Below are positions 1-9,188 of a stretch of 64,000 nucleotides of DNA, in pieces. A model generated the notes under the pieces. It searched no databases. It was not told where the DNA came from and worked only from the letters and a program-made list of their open reading frames with translations. The DNA is from Sulfurospirillum sp001602955 (lineage in GTDB: Bacteria > Campylobacterota > Campylobacteria > Campylobacterales > Sulfurospirillaceae). Where the stretch lies: the NCBI GenBank assembly GCA_001602955.1, contig LVAC01000008.1:1-64000 (forward strand), written 5' to 3'. Numbering within the stretch: position 1 is the first letter of the stretch; the number at the start of each line of letters is the position of its first letter. The position numbers were made by a program, and so were the translations under genes.

Positions 1-1892
1 AGTGACGCATCGGTATTCAATGTGTTGTCAAGTAAAAAGCCCGCAGAAAGAATCGAAGTGTTCGTTAAGCTTTCACATACTTCCATCGTAAGGCTTTTAC
101 CTGCGTTGATTGTTCCTTGGTTGAGGGCATTATGAGTCACTAGAAGATTGAGGGCATCCTTGCTATTGATGGTTCCCGTGTTTGTTAATTGGTTGATGGT
201 TGCTAATAAATAATGTGTTGCGTAGAAATCGCCTTGATTTTCTAAGGTAACGGTGCTTATGGCAAGATCACCGTACGTGAGGATTGATCCTTTGTTGAGA
301 ATAGAATCGGTACTAATCGACATCAATGCCGATGGATTCAGCGTATTGTCCTCATGTAAGCCTGCTACAAGAACATTCGTATTGGTCATTGCTCCATTGG
401 ATTTGAGAATTAAGTTATTTCCGCTGTTAATCGTTCCACTATTCGAAAGAGTATTCTGAGCGTTAAGCAAGAGGTCGTGCGTACTAAAAAGAGTTCCACT
501 ATTTGTTAGGTCATTTGAAGTGACTGTTAAGGTATCGGCAGTTAGATAACCTGTATTTTTCAAGGTATAAGCATCGATAAAAAGCGTTGCATTGGTATTG
601 ATTTTTGAATGGTTTATGAATGAGGCGGTGCTAATACTCAAAGTATCTTCACTGCGAATAATGCCATCATTGGTAAGCGCATCTTTGATGTTAAGAGTGA
701 ATGCACTCTCACTTAAAAGTGTTCCTGTATTATTCAGGACTTTTGTATTGATAGGCGTTATTTTAGGCGCGTAAAGGATACCCGTATTGGAAATGTTCTC
801 TTGTACGTTCAGAAAGAGCGTTCCATAGGAGCTTATTTGATTTTGGTTTAGAATGGCTTTGGACTGAAGTGTTAATGACGAAGCGGTATTTTTACTCTCA
901 TTCGCAAGAAGTCCTGCGCTCATAACATCATTGTTGATGATAGATTCTTTAGCCTGAAGGTGGATGTTATTGCTTGCACTGAGTGCTCCGTCGACTACAA
1001 TATCGCCGGAAGCGGATGCCGCATTAATAGATTGTGAAGCTGTTGTCTTTTGAAAAGTGATTTTACCCTCAGCTGTAATATCTATATTTCCATTGGAAGC
1101 CAAGACTTCAGGCGGTAAATTGACACCGACGCCTTTATCTGTACCTATCAGCGTAATTTTATGAGCATAAATACCGCCCAAAGCACTGGAATCAAGAGAG
1201 ACGCTTCCTCCCGTTTTCTGTTTTGAAGTAATGCTACCGTCGCTGGCAATATGGTTTTCTCCGGTTACGATCGAAAGATCTTGTGCGTGTATTTTGGCAT
1301 TAAGTGCTACGGCTTTTGCATAGAGATCTACTTGATCATTGGCACCTGCGTTAAAGCCGTCGCCTTCAATAAGAATATCGCCTCCGGCTACGTCATAACC
1401 GCTTAGTTGTGCATTGAAAAACGTCGGCGTTCCCGTTGTAATCGTCACGCGAGGAGCATTGATGAAACCACCGCCGTTGATTGAGATACCGTTAGGATTA
1501 GCAACAATAATATCTGCTTGATGACCTGCCACTTCGGTAAAACCGTTGAGTAACGATCGATTTGTGCCCGTGACCTCGTTAAGAATGGTTTTGGCATTTT
1601 GTGTCGCAAGATTAGGATTTGAAGCAATATATCCACCGAGTTGCGTTTGAACCACGTTGGCGGAGTTATTAAGAATAAGTCCTTTTTGCTCTACATTATA
1701 GGTTGTAAACTTATTGTGCGAAAGTCCACCGGTATCGGGTGTCGTAATATTAACAATAGGTACGCCGTTAGCCGCAACATCGAGTGTTGTCTTTTGCGAA
1801 GCGGTTTTATCCAGTTCAAGATTTGCCGCATAGAGCGTTTGATTGGCAATGAGTGCAATACTCACTAAAAAAGAGATGGTCTGTCTAAACAT
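1..1892 (-). CDS. Two-partner secretion exoprotein (filamentous haemagglutinin family TpsA), N-terminal part
   Basis: I translated this frame by hand from the ATG at 1892 and checked its start and far end; no stop was met there, and it runs off the left edge, giving about 630 residues. Residues 1-23 look like a Sec signal peptide. Residues 30-250 match the TPS secretion domain, with both hallmark motifs NPNL (residues 92-95) and NPNG (132-135) and the linking LNEVTGTNRSLLNGF stretch. After that the protein is made of short repeats rich in Leu, Asn, Thr and Gly, as expected for the beta-helical stalk of FHA-like adhesins. It starts 15 bases after the tpsB stop, so the two are one operon and the partner pore exports it to the surface. 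The C-terminus is outside the window, so adhesin, haemolysin and contact-dependent toxin (CdiA type) cannot be told apart. Confidence 0.9.
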   Translation of the reverse strand, partial: MFRQTISFLVSIALIANQTLYAANLELDKTASQKTTLDVAANGVPIVNITTPDTGGLSHNKFTTYNVEQKGLILNNSANVVQTQLGGYIASNPNLATQNAKTILNEVTGTNRSLLNGFTEVAGHQADIIVANPNGISINGGGFINAPRVTITTGTPTFFNAQLSGYDVAGGDILIEGDGFNAGANDQVDLYAKAVALNAKIHAQDLSIVTGENHIASDGSITSKQKTGGSVSLDSSALGGIYAHKITLIGTDKGVGVNLPPEVLASNGNIDITAEGKITFQKTTASQSINAASASGDIVVDGALSASNNIHLQAKESIINNDVMSAGLLANESKNTASSLTLQSKAILNQNQISSYGTLFLNVQENISNTGILYAPKITPINTKVLNNTGTLLSESAFTLNIKDALTNDGIIRSEDTLSISTASFINHSKINTNATLFIDAYTLKNTGYLTADTLTVTSNDLTNSGTLFSTHDLLLNAQNTLSNSGTINSGNNLILKSNGAMTNTNVLVAGLHEDNTLNPSALMSISTDSILNKGSILTYGDLAISTVTLENQGDFYATHYLLATINQLTNTGTINSKDALNLLVTHNALNQGTINAGKSLTMEVCESLTNTSILSAGFLLDNTLNTDAS

Positions 1893-1907
1893 AAGTATAA
1901 TGCCCCT

Positions 1908-3548
1908 TTAATACTTGTATGTTATAAAAAATCCCAAAAACGGTTCTGCCTTTTGAATGTCTTCTTTCCATACCGGTATGGAATAGGAAATATCTGCAAT
2001 AAATGCATATTTACTCAGCTGAAGCCCTACGGAATAACTCATAAGCCTTCCACCCTCGCTGTCCTCTTCATCTCGGATTGCCCCTAAATCCAAAGCAATA
2101 TAAGGTGTTAGATCTATCCAAGAAAAACTCTCTTTAGTCAAAGACGGATAAGAAAGCTCATTGCGAAGGTAATATCCGCTGTTACCCTCAAGCCCGTCAT
2201 TTTGATACCCTCGAATACTATACGCTCCACCGATACTAATTTGATTGACGCTAAACAGTTGATCGTCCGAATATTGCCCGTGAAAATTGAGCTTATAGCG
2301 CACGGCATCGATCGGTATCATCAGGGAAGTATCTAACTGAAAAGCAGTGTATTTTTCATCCAGTTCCGTAGGATTATGGTTCCCAAACCAGTCTGTACCT
2401 TGAATATATTTCAGCAAGACGTAACTAAAAAGAGCCGATGTTCTGTACGAATAATCCAAACTAAGGCTTGCTTTACTTAAACGATACGTTGACGTATCAA
2501 TGAGATTATCGCTCATATAGCTTTCAACTTCATAGGATGAAATGGAAACCGTGGTATTAAAAGTATGAAATTGGTTATGAAACAACTCTTTAGCAGCCGA
2601 TAATTCATAAGTTTTCGTATGTCCGTCCATTTGATAAAGGGTCGTTCCAGAAGGTACGCGTTGTTTATAATCTGAATCCGTATAGCTTAAAGTATAAACG
2701 ATATCTCCAAGAGGAAGAGAGTAACTGATGCTATTGCCGATAGAGTTTTCATTTTGGAAATGATGGTCTGTCGTATTGAGATTGAGCACGATCTGATCGC
2801 TCAAATCTAGCACGTTATCATAACTGATTCTAGCAGATACTTGATTGCGCCCTGTTTTTGCACTACCGTAGTTATTGTCACTCAACTCTAAGCTAAACGG
2901 TTTTGTACGATTATTATCAAGAACAATAATGCTTTCACCTACATTCGTCTCACTCGGAATCAATTGCATCGAAACGCTATTTGAAGGAAGTCTATTAACG
3001 ATAGACAAAGCTTTTTCCAATTCTCTTAAATTGAGATACTCACCTGTTTGATTTTCAAAAGAGCGCGTAATATCGGAAGAGGAAGTTTGAATTTTTTCTA
3101 TTTTCCCTTCCAGTGCTATTAAATGAAGCGTTCCCGTAGACACATTTTGCTCTTGCATATACATCCTAGAGGTAATATATCCTTTTTGAAGATAAAGAGA
3201 AGAAAATTCGTTAAGTAAATTTTTTAATGCGTCTTCAGTCATACATGTACCCACATAACGAGTCGTAATTGTTTCTATCTCTTGATCGGAGAGCAGCGTA
3301 ACCTTTTCACAAAGAATTTTTTTAAAAATAATACATGGGCCATGATCGGAAGAAGGCTGTTGAAAATTCGGTAGCGGTATTTCATAACGAGAAGGCGAAT
3401 TTTGAAGCTGTTGCTCAAATCGATCAAAAATCTTTTTTTGTTCGTCCAATCGAATATTCTGATCAAAAGTATTCCCGGTATCCCCGGCAAAACAAAGTCG
3501 ACTATAGAGTATCAAAACTATTACAATGTATCTCACACAAGAAAGCAT
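1908..3548 (-). CDS. Two-partner secretion outer-membrane transporter TpsB (ShlB/FhaC family)
   Basis: This 546-residue protein has a signal peptide (about 1-21, ending CFAG), a POTRA-type periplasmic domain at about 70-155, and a C-terminal 16-strand-type barrel region with alternating polar and aromatic residues. The barrel contains the family IRGY motif (in GGAYSIRGYQNDG, about residue 440) and the protein ends in an aromatic terminal strand (FFITYKY). Length fits the family. It lies directly upstream of the FHA-type exoprotein and should form the pore that recognises that protein's TPS domain. Two cysteines near the POTRA start (CIIFKKILC) are unusual for a TpsB and might form a disulfide. 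A specific subtype such as CdiB cannot be assigned from sequence alone. Confidence 0.9.
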   Translation of the reverse strand: MLSCVRYIVIVLILYSRLCFAGDTGNTFDQNIRLDEQKKIFDRFEQQLQNSPSRYEIPLPNFQQPSSDHGPCIIFKKILCEKVTLLSDQEIETITTRYVGTCMTEDALKNLLNEFSSLYLQKGYITSRMYMQEQNVSTGTLHLIALEGKIEKIQTSSSDITRSFENQTGEYLNLRELEKALSIVNRLPSNSVSMQLIPSETNVGESIIVLDNNRTKPFSLELSDNNYGSAKTGRNQVSARISYDNVLDLSDQIVLNLNTTDHHFQNENSIGNSISYSLPLGDIVYTLSYTDSDYKQRVPSGTTLYQMDGHTKTYELSAAKELFHNQFHTFNTTVSISSYEVESYMSDNLIDTSTYRLSKASLSLDYSYRTSALFSYVLLKYIQGTDWFGNHNPTELDEKYTAFQLDTSLMIPIDAVRYKLNFHGQYSDDQLFSVNQISIGGAYSIRGYQNDGLEGNSGYYLRNELSYPSLTKESFSWIDLTPYIALDLGAIRDEEDSEGGRLMSYSVGLQLSKYAFIADISYSIPVWKEDIQKAEPFLGFFITYKY

Positions 3549-3928
3549 TTTATTCCTTAAAAGCGATGAACGCGCTTTTGTAAAGCAACGATTTTATCTA
3601 TTTTTAGAGGAGGCAAAAGAAGGAAGGCAAAAATAATAACGAAAGTTTATCACACTAATCTTACGATATTATTATTTATAAGACTTTTTCTGAGCAAAAC
3701 AACATGTAAGCCTCTCTTTTTTATAGCTTCATTTCTCTTGAAATACGCTCTCTAAAAAATTACTTATTATAATAATTTAATTTTAATTGACTTATGTTAA
3801 GGATTTTTTTGAGTCAAACTGTTACTATGGTGCATCATTTTATAAATTAATGAAAATTATTTTATAAAATAATAACTATGGCCTTACAATCGATTCAAAT
3901 CGTAACATAAATCTTTGAAGGAGTCCCA
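3549..3928. promoter_or_regulatory. AT-rich divergent intergenic region between tpsB and the molybdoenzyme operon
   Basis: These 380 bases hold no convincing gene. The region is very AT-rich and must contain divergent promoters for tpsBA (minus) and the oxidoreductase operon (plus). It includes an 18-bp perfect palindrome ATTATTTTATAAAATAAT at 3856-3873, about 55 bases upstream of the TTG start, which could be an operator for a dimeric regulator. A copy of the dispersed octamer ACATGTAA is at 3702-3709. A strong ribosome binding site GAAGGAG (3916-3922) supports the TTG start at 3929. I could not fix a reliable -35 box. Confidence 0.45.
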
Positions 3929-6322
3929 TTGGAAGTAGAAATATCTCGTAGACGGTTTTTACAAGGAAGCGTTGCTTTGAGCATTGTTGCGACAAGTAGC
4001 ACTTTTGGCGGTACAAAGCCGCAGGACAATACGCACATGCCCGCTAACGCTTACGGCATTACCAAAACCTCCACCGGCGGTATCGAAATACCGACTTTAT
4101 GCGAAGTATGCGTCAACAAATGTGCCCTCCTCGCACGAGTTGAAAAAGGCGTTGTGACCAAACTCGACCCAAACCCTTTGTTTCCAAAGTCGAAAAATAT
4201 GCTCTGCCCGCGCGGTAATGCCGGCATTCAAGCCCTGTACGATCCGGACAGGCTCAAATATCCTTTGATTCGCAGCGGAGAAAAAGGCTCAGGCAAATTT
4301 AGACGTGCGTCATGGGCTGAAGTCAATACCTATCTTCAAGAAAAGATCGTCACGATTTTAGACGAAGAAAAAGATAACCGCTCTTCCTTTTTATTTTGTG
4401 CCGGAGAGGGTATGGCGGAACATACCTTCAAAACGTTTTACCAGCTTTTCGGCTCTTCCAATTGGCTCAACCACGCTTCTTTATGCCTTCAAACCGTTGT
4501 TTCGGCTTACGGTGTTACTTTAGGTGCTTATCCGTTTGCCGATTTGCAAAACGCCCAGTACGTGATTATGGCGGGAGCCAATCGTGCGGAGGCGATCGTG
4601 ACGCCCGACTCGACGGAGCTTTTCAAAAAAACGCAAGGCCGAGGTGCTAAATTGGTCTATATCGACCCTCGTTTTACCAATACCGCCGCCAAAGCCGACG
4701 TGTGGCTACCGATCAAACCCGGAACCGACTTGGCTTTCGTTTTGGCGTTAACCTACGTCGTCATTCAGGAAAAAATGTACAACCTTGCATACGTCGAAAC
4801 CTATTTTTCGGACTTTGAAGCGTATGAAGAGCATATTTTAAGCCATGAGTACACCCCCGAATGGGCGGAAAACATTACGGGAATCAGTGCCAAACAGATT
4901 CGGGAAATCGCACGCGAATTTATGCTCTATGCGCCCAAAGCGATCTATTATCCCGGAAGGCGCAGTACGTTTTCGCAAAGCGATTTTCAGCTCAGACGTG
5001 CGATGGCTCTGTTTCAGGCTTTAAGCGGCGGCATCGATACGAAAGGCGGGCTGATTTTCGGAAAAAATCTTCCTTTAGCCGAACACGAAGTCTCAAGCCC
5101 GATTTACGCCCAAGCAAAATCTCGTGCGATCGCGCGTAAAAAGAACGTCAAAAAAGGCGAAAGCGGCTATGAAGATTGCGCGATTATCTCCGGAGGCGGA
5201 TCGTGGATCGGATGGCGTAACCGCTTTTTAGAAGGCAAAATGCCCTATCCCGTTAGAGGTGCCTTCATCTACAAACACAATCCCGTTTTAAATATGCCCA
5301 ATAGTGCTAAAAGCATCGAAATGCTTAAAAAAATGGACTTGGTCGTCGTCATTGATACCATGCCGAGCGATACGGCGATGTATGCCGACGTGATTTTGCC
5401 CGAATGTACCTATTTGGAGCGTACCGACCCCGTGGTCTCTTTCGCGGGAGCGGAACCTTCGATCGCTCAAAGAAACAAAGTCATCGATCCGATGTTTGAA
5501 AGCAAACCGGTCCGCGAAATTTTAAACGACCTGAGTCACATGATAAGCAAGCCGCTCTTTGAGGTAACGAAAAAATACGACGAAGACGTCCAAGCCGCCA
5601 TCGAAGAGAGCTCGGAAGAAGAAGTTTATGCGGATTTTGACATCTCTAAAGCGTTTGAACATTCGCAAGAAGAAGCCAATCAAGCGGCGGTCGCGAAATA
5701 CGCGGGTGCCTATGAAACCTTGTGCACGAAAGGGGTTTTTTATCCCGAGATGGAACGTCGCTTTAAAGCCATCAACGCCAATGAATTTCAATACTACCCC
5801 GAAAACGAAAAAGCCTATAGCATTCAAAACGGCAAACCGAAAACCGCTTCGGGAAAAATCGAATGCAAACTCTCGACGATGGCGGAACAAGGCGTAGACG
5901 CAATGCCGACATGGCACGAAGCGTTTGCCTTTAGCGTGCCTGAGGGAAAATTTAGACTGATTACGGGACGGCACGCACAATTTACGCAAAGCGGAACCGC
6001 CAATAACGCCATGTTGCGGGACTTGATGGACGAAAACTATCTTTGGATCAATGCAAGCGTCGCCAAAAAGATGAAAATTCGTTTCGGCGATACGGTCGAA
6101 GTCTCCGGCAAAGTCGGTAAAACGCGCCTTAAAGCGTATCCGACGGAAAAAATCGGACACGAAGTCGTCTTTTTCGTGCACGGATTCGGAAGCGAAAGCT
6201 CAGCTTTAACGCTTGCATACCGACAAGGTGCCAACGATAACGCCCTCATCGAAGATATTATCGAACCGGTGTACGGCTCTTCGATCATGCACGAAACCAA
6301 CGTCGAAATTAAAAAGGTGTAA
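3929..6322 (+). CDS. Tat-exported molybdopterin oxidoreductase catalytic subunit, PsrA/PhsA-like
   Basis: This is the 797-residue catalytic subunit of a CISM-type complex. The start is TTG at 3929, supported by GAAGGAG seven bases upstream and by the twin-arginine signal SRRRFLQG at residues 6-13, which would be lost with a later start. Cysteines 58, 61, 65 and 93 (C-x2-C-x3-C-x27-C) form the FS0 [4Fe-4S] site. Cys186 in NHASLCLQT sits where the molybdenum ligand of polysulfide/thiosulfate reductases is found. The C-terminal part has the molybdopterin dinucleotide-binding fold (LITGRHAQFTQSGTANNAML). With the next two genes it forms an A-B-C operon: periplasmic catalysis, electron transfer and quinol oxidation. 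Polysulfide, thiosulfate or a related sulfur substrate is likely, but substrate cannot be read from sequence. Confidence 0.85.
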   Translation: MEVEISRRRFLQGSVALSIVATSSTFGGTKPQDNTHMPANAYGITKTSTGGIEIPTLCEVCVNKCALLARVEKGVVTKLDPNPLFPKSKNMLCPRGNAGIQALYDPDRLKYPLIRSGEKGSGKFRRASWAEVNTYLQEKIVTILDEEKDNRSSFLFCAGEGMAEHTFKTFYQLFGSSNWLNHASLCLQTVVSAYGVTLGAYPFADLQNAQYVIMAGANRAEAIVTPDSTELFKKTQGRGAKLVYIDPRFTNTAAKADVWLPIKPGTDLAFVLALTYVVIQEKMYNLAYVETYFSDFEAYEEHILSHEYTPEWAENITGISAKQIREIAREFMLYAPKAIYYPGRRSTFSQSDFQLRRAMALFQALSGGIDTKGGLIFGKNLPLAEHEVSSPIYAQAKSRAIARKKNVKKGESGYEDCAIISGGGSWIGWRNRFLEGKMPYPVRGAFIYKHNPVLNMPNSAKSIEMLKKMDLVVVIDTMPSDTAMYADVILPECTYLERTDPVVSFAGAEPSIAQRNKVIDPMFESKPVREILNDLSHMISKPLFEVTKKYDEDVQAAIEESSEEEVYADFDISKAFEHSQEEANQAAVAKYAGAYETLCTKGVFYPEMERRFKAINANEFQYYPENEKAYSIQNGKPKTASGKIECKLSTMAEQGVDAMPTWHEAFAFSVPEGKFRLITGRHAQFTQSGTANNAMLRDLMDENYLWINASVAKKMKIRFGDTVEVSGKVGKTRLKAYPTEKIGHEVVFFVHGFGSESSALTLAYRQGANDNALIEDIIEPVYGSSIMHETNVEIKKV

Positions 6323-6324
6323 TC

Positions 6325-6888
6325 ATGGCAAAGTACGCAATGATCTTAAACTATAAAAACTGCATCAACTGTAAGGCGTGCGAAGTCGCCTGTAAAGAAG
6401 AAAACGGAATCGAACTGGGCGCGAAAGCGCATCGCATTTGGGTCGGTACGTATGAGATCGAAGGAAAATACCCGTTTTTGAGCATTCCATCCAGCACGTT
6501 TTACCCAAGCCAATGCCAACATTGCGCCAATGCGCCGTGTGAAGAGGTTTGCCCGACGCATGCAACCTACTACGACAAAAACGGCGTCGTTCAAATCGAC
6601 GCGCAAAAGTGTATTTTGTGTAGTTACTGTATGGTCGCATGTCCGTATGACGCACGCTACGTCGATACGCGCACGATGAGCGTCGATAAGTGCAATTTTT
6701 GCAGCGATACGCGTCTGGCGCGAGGGCTCAAAACCACGGCATGCCAAGCGACTTGCCCGACCAAAGTACGCATCTTCGGCGATATGGAAGATCCCAACAG
6801 CGAAGTTTCGCACATTCTTCGCACCAAAGAGCACTTTACGCTTAAAGCCGGTATCGGAACAGAACCGAGACTCTTTTACATCAAATAA
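6325..6888 (+). CDS. Four-cluster ferredoxin-type electron transfer subunit, PsrB/NrfC-like
   Basis: A 187-residue protein with 16 cysteines in four groups (CINCKACEVAC, CQHCANAPCEEVC, CILCSYCMVAC and CNFC...CQATC), the standard pattern for four [4Fe-4S] clusters in PsrB/DmsB/PhsB subunits. It has no signal peptide of its own and is expected to travel with the Tat-exported catalytic subunit. It starts two bases after the catalytic gene stops, so translation is coupled. Its role is to carry electrons from the membrane subunit to the molybdenum site. Confidence 0.9.
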   Translation: MAKYAMILNYKNCINCKACEVACKEENGIELGAKAHRIWVGTYEIEGKYPFLSIPSSTFYPSQCQHCANAPCEEVCPTHATYYDKNGVVQIDAQKCILCSYCMVACPYDARYVDTRTMSVDKCNFCSDTRLARGLKTTACQATCPTKVRIFGDMEDPNSEVSHILRTKEHFTLKAGIGTEPRLFYIK

Positions 6889-6897
6889 GGAACACGC

Positions 6898-8112
6898 ATG
6901 TTAGATCATTTGATTCCGCATAAAACCATTACGTTACGATCCGTTTTCGATTTTGAGAGAACCCCGTTTAATCTCGTTATGGCACTGACGACCCTGCTTC
7001 TTTTGGCGGCGTTTGCGGGAGGATTCGTGCACTATCTGATGCACGGACACCACGCTTACGGCGTTACGAGAGAGCATCCTTGGGGATTGCTGATCGCGAT
7101 GTATATCTTTTTCGTCGTTTCATCGACGGGACTTTGCATCATCTCCTCATTGGGACACGTTTTTCATATCAAAAGCTTTGAATTTATCGGTAAACGCGCC
7201 ATTTTCGGTGCGATCATTACGATTGTTTCGGGCTTTGTAGTAATCGGCTTGGAGATCGGTCATCCCGTGCGTATGGTCATCTACAATACCCTCTCGCCCG
7301 GTTTTTCTTCCGCGATTTGGGGTATGGGCGTCTTGTACTCCGTGTATCTCTTTTTGATTATTTTAGAGTTTATCTTTCTTTCGCGCGACGATCACAAATG
7401 GTCGCGCATTTTCGGTCTTGGAGGTTTGTTGGTCGGCATTGCGGCACACTCCAACTTGGGGGCCGTCTTTGGCTTTTTGATCGGGAGACCTATGGCAAAC
7501 GGCGTTTTTTATCCCGTTTATTTTATTTTATCGGCGATGATTACGGGGTGCTATCTTCTGTTTCTGATGTACGGCTACAAATACAAAATGGTTTTTAACG
7601 ACGAGATGCAAAAGTTTTTGATGCACTTGGGGCGGCTTTTGGGATTGCTCATCGCGATTCTCGTCTTTTTTGAATTTTGGCGTTTTTTAACGGCGATTTA
7701 CGGTAACTTTCCCGAACGTGCCGAAACGGCGTTGCATATCTTAGGCTCGTTTAACTTCTGGGTCGGCGAAGTACTTTTGGGTATGGCGATTCCTTTCGTC
7801 ATCATTTTATACAGCAAAGCCAAAGCTCTTAAAGCGATGATCTACGCATCCGTTTCGGGCATGATAGGCATCTTTTTTATGCGCTACGATCTTGTACACG
7901 ACACGCTTGTCTATCCGATGCAAACGATGAAGCTCAAAGAGTATCAACTCGCACCTTCATGGGTAGAGTATATGCCGACGATCACGGAATGGGCGATTGC
8001 GTTTGGAGGGATCGGCATCTGTTTAGCGTTGTATTACGTCGGCGAGAATTTTTTCTTTTTAGACCCCAATCAAGACGACGCATATTTTCAAAACTATCAA
8101 GAAGAGGCTTAA
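6898..8112 (+). CDS. NrfD/PsrC-family integral membrane quinol-oxidising subunit
   Basis: A 404-residue, strongly hydrophobic protein with about nine or ten predicted membrane segments, for example residues 24-45, 61-85, 98-121, 137-158 and 170-192. Features of the NrfD family include GHPVRM at the end of an early helix and the following SPGFSSAIWGMG. At over 400 residues it is longer than Wolinella PsrC, which is closer to 320, and resembles the ten-helix NrfD members. It starts nine bases after the ferredoxin subunit and has the ribosome site AAGGAA. It anchors the complex and passes electrons from menaquinol outward. Confidence 0.87.
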   Translation: MLDHLIPHKTITLRSVFDFERTPFNLVMALTTLLLLAAFAGGFVHYLMHGHHAYGVTREHPWGLLIAMYIFFVVSSTGLCIISSLGHVFHIKSFEFIGKRAIFGAIITIVSGFVVIGLEIGHPVRMVIYNTLSPGFSSAIWGMGVLYSVYLFLIILEFIFLSRDDHKWSRIFGLGGLLVGIAAHSNLGAVFGFLIGRPMANGVFYPVYFILSAMITGCYLLFLMYGYKYKMVFNDEMQKFLMHLGRLLGLLIAILVFFEFWRFLTAIYGNFPERAETALHILGSFNFWVGEVLLGMAIPFVIILYSKAKALKAMIYASVSGMIGIFFMRYDLVHDTLVYPMQTMKLKEYQLAPSWVEYMPTITEWAIAFGGIGICLALYYVGENFFFLDPNQDDAYFQNYQEEA

Positions 8113-8162
8113 GCACGCGTGAGAGCACTATCGTAAAATCGCGTGTGTTTAACGTTTAACAT

Positions 8163-8200
8163 GTAAGGCGTTTAAGGTCGTTGTGCCTTAGACGCTTTAC
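8163..8200 (+). terminator. Hairpin downstream of the molybdoenzyme operon
   Basis: A 15-bp stem (8163-8177 with 8186-8200) has 13 Watson-Crick and two G-T pairs around an 8-base loop. It lies 50 bases after the membrane subunit stop and is followed by an AT-rich stretch ending in CTTTTT, but no immediate T-run. It probably ends or stabilises the operon transcript. Its left edge merges with an ACATGTAA octamer (8159-8166). Confidence 0.6.
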
Positions 8201-8327
8201 ATTAAAACTTCCTTTTTAGCTACATTTCAGAAAGGTTACAAATCTATTTGGGTTTTATTTTTCTTCTAGTCTATTATGCTAAAATAATACCTACTTAGTA
8301 AACTTTTTCATCACGCAGCAGGAACCT

Positions 8328-9188
8328 ATGCTTTTTAAATGCATTTTTATCGGTCTTCTTTTTTTCTCTTCTTTGCAAGCTAAAGAGTATACTTTTGCGA
8401 CCTATCCCTCTAACAACCCCGAAAAAATCATGCGCGCTTTTGCTCCGTTGATGGAGTATTTGAGCGCAAACACCCATGACACGTTTAAAATCGTCGTGAC
8501 CAAAGATTACGATGAGCTCTTTTCACGCATCGAAGAAAAAAGTGTCGATTTTGCGTGGGTCAATACCAAAAGCTTCGTGCTTTTAAAAGAGAAAAATCCC
8601 TCGGTGCGCTACCTTGTAACCTACTTGGAACACTCCAAAAATGGGCAGATTACGCCGTATTATCAGTCCTTTATCGTCACACTCAAAAGCTTACATGTAA
8701 ACGCACTCGAAGAGGCAAAAGGGAAGCATTTTGCTTTTACCGACAAAGATTCGACCTCAGGGTATGCCTACCCGATGCTGATGTTAGAAGAGCGCCACAT
8801 CAACCCCTACACCTTTTTTCAAAAAGTCTTTTTTCTCAAAAAACATGACAAAGTGGTCGAAGCGCTCATCAACCACTCCATCGACGTGGGAGCGATGTCC
8901 GATGGAACGTACTACAATGCGCTAGAAAAGTACGGCGATCAATTCACCATTCTAGCCGCCTCGGAGCCGATCCCGTTAGATGCTATTGTGGCATCAGCCC
9001 ATGTCTCACAAGAGGAGAGCAAACGCATCGCACTTTTGTTGGAGCAAATTCCCATCGACTCTGCAATTAACAAAGCCTTTGAAGCGTTTTTAGGCTGGGA
9101 AAGTGCGGGATTTGTCCGCAAGGATGAACGCTTTTACGAACCGTTTAAGCGCATTTTAAAAGCACGCATCTATGAAACTGTACAGTAA
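8328..9188 (+). CDS. PhnD-like periplasmic phosphate/phosphonate-type binding protein
   Basis: A 286-residue protein with a signal peptide (about 1-19, ending SLQAK) and the PhnD fold: LMEYLS near residue 45, the ligand-site segment DKDSTSGYAYP (about 140-150) and HDKVVEAL (about 176). It is not next to any ABC permease or ATPase gene, so it is unlikely to serve transport. It overlaps the next gene, a membrane diguanylate cyclase, by 17 bases, and a second PhnD-like gene follows, so it most likely delivers a ligand signal to that enzyme. A T-rich stretch and TAAAAT near 8280-8285 may be its promoter. Confidence 0.85.
   Translation: MLFKCIFIGLLFFSSLQAKEYTFATYPSNNPEKIMRAFAPLMEYLSANTHDTFKIVVTKDYDELFSRIEEKSVDFAWVNTKSFVLLKEKNPSVRYLVTYLEHSKNGQITPYYQSFIVTLKSLHVNALEEAKGKHFAFTDKDSTSGYAYPMLMLEERHINPYTFFQKVFFLKKHDKVVEALINHSIDVGAMSDGTYYNALEKYGDQFTILAASEPIPLDAIVASAHVSQEESKRIALLLEQIPIDSAINKAFEAFLGWESAGFVRKDERFYEPFKRILKARIYETVQ

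Noticed and set aside
3856..3873. AT-rich palindrome as a firm Fur or NssR-type operator
   Set aside because: The sequence is palindromic but does not match a known consensus well enough to name a regulator.
5522..6181. Long antisense open frame (219 residues) opposite the molybdoenzyme gene
   Set aside because: It mirrors a well supported gene, has low-complexity Phe/Arg/Asp composition and no ribosome site; it is a shadow frame.
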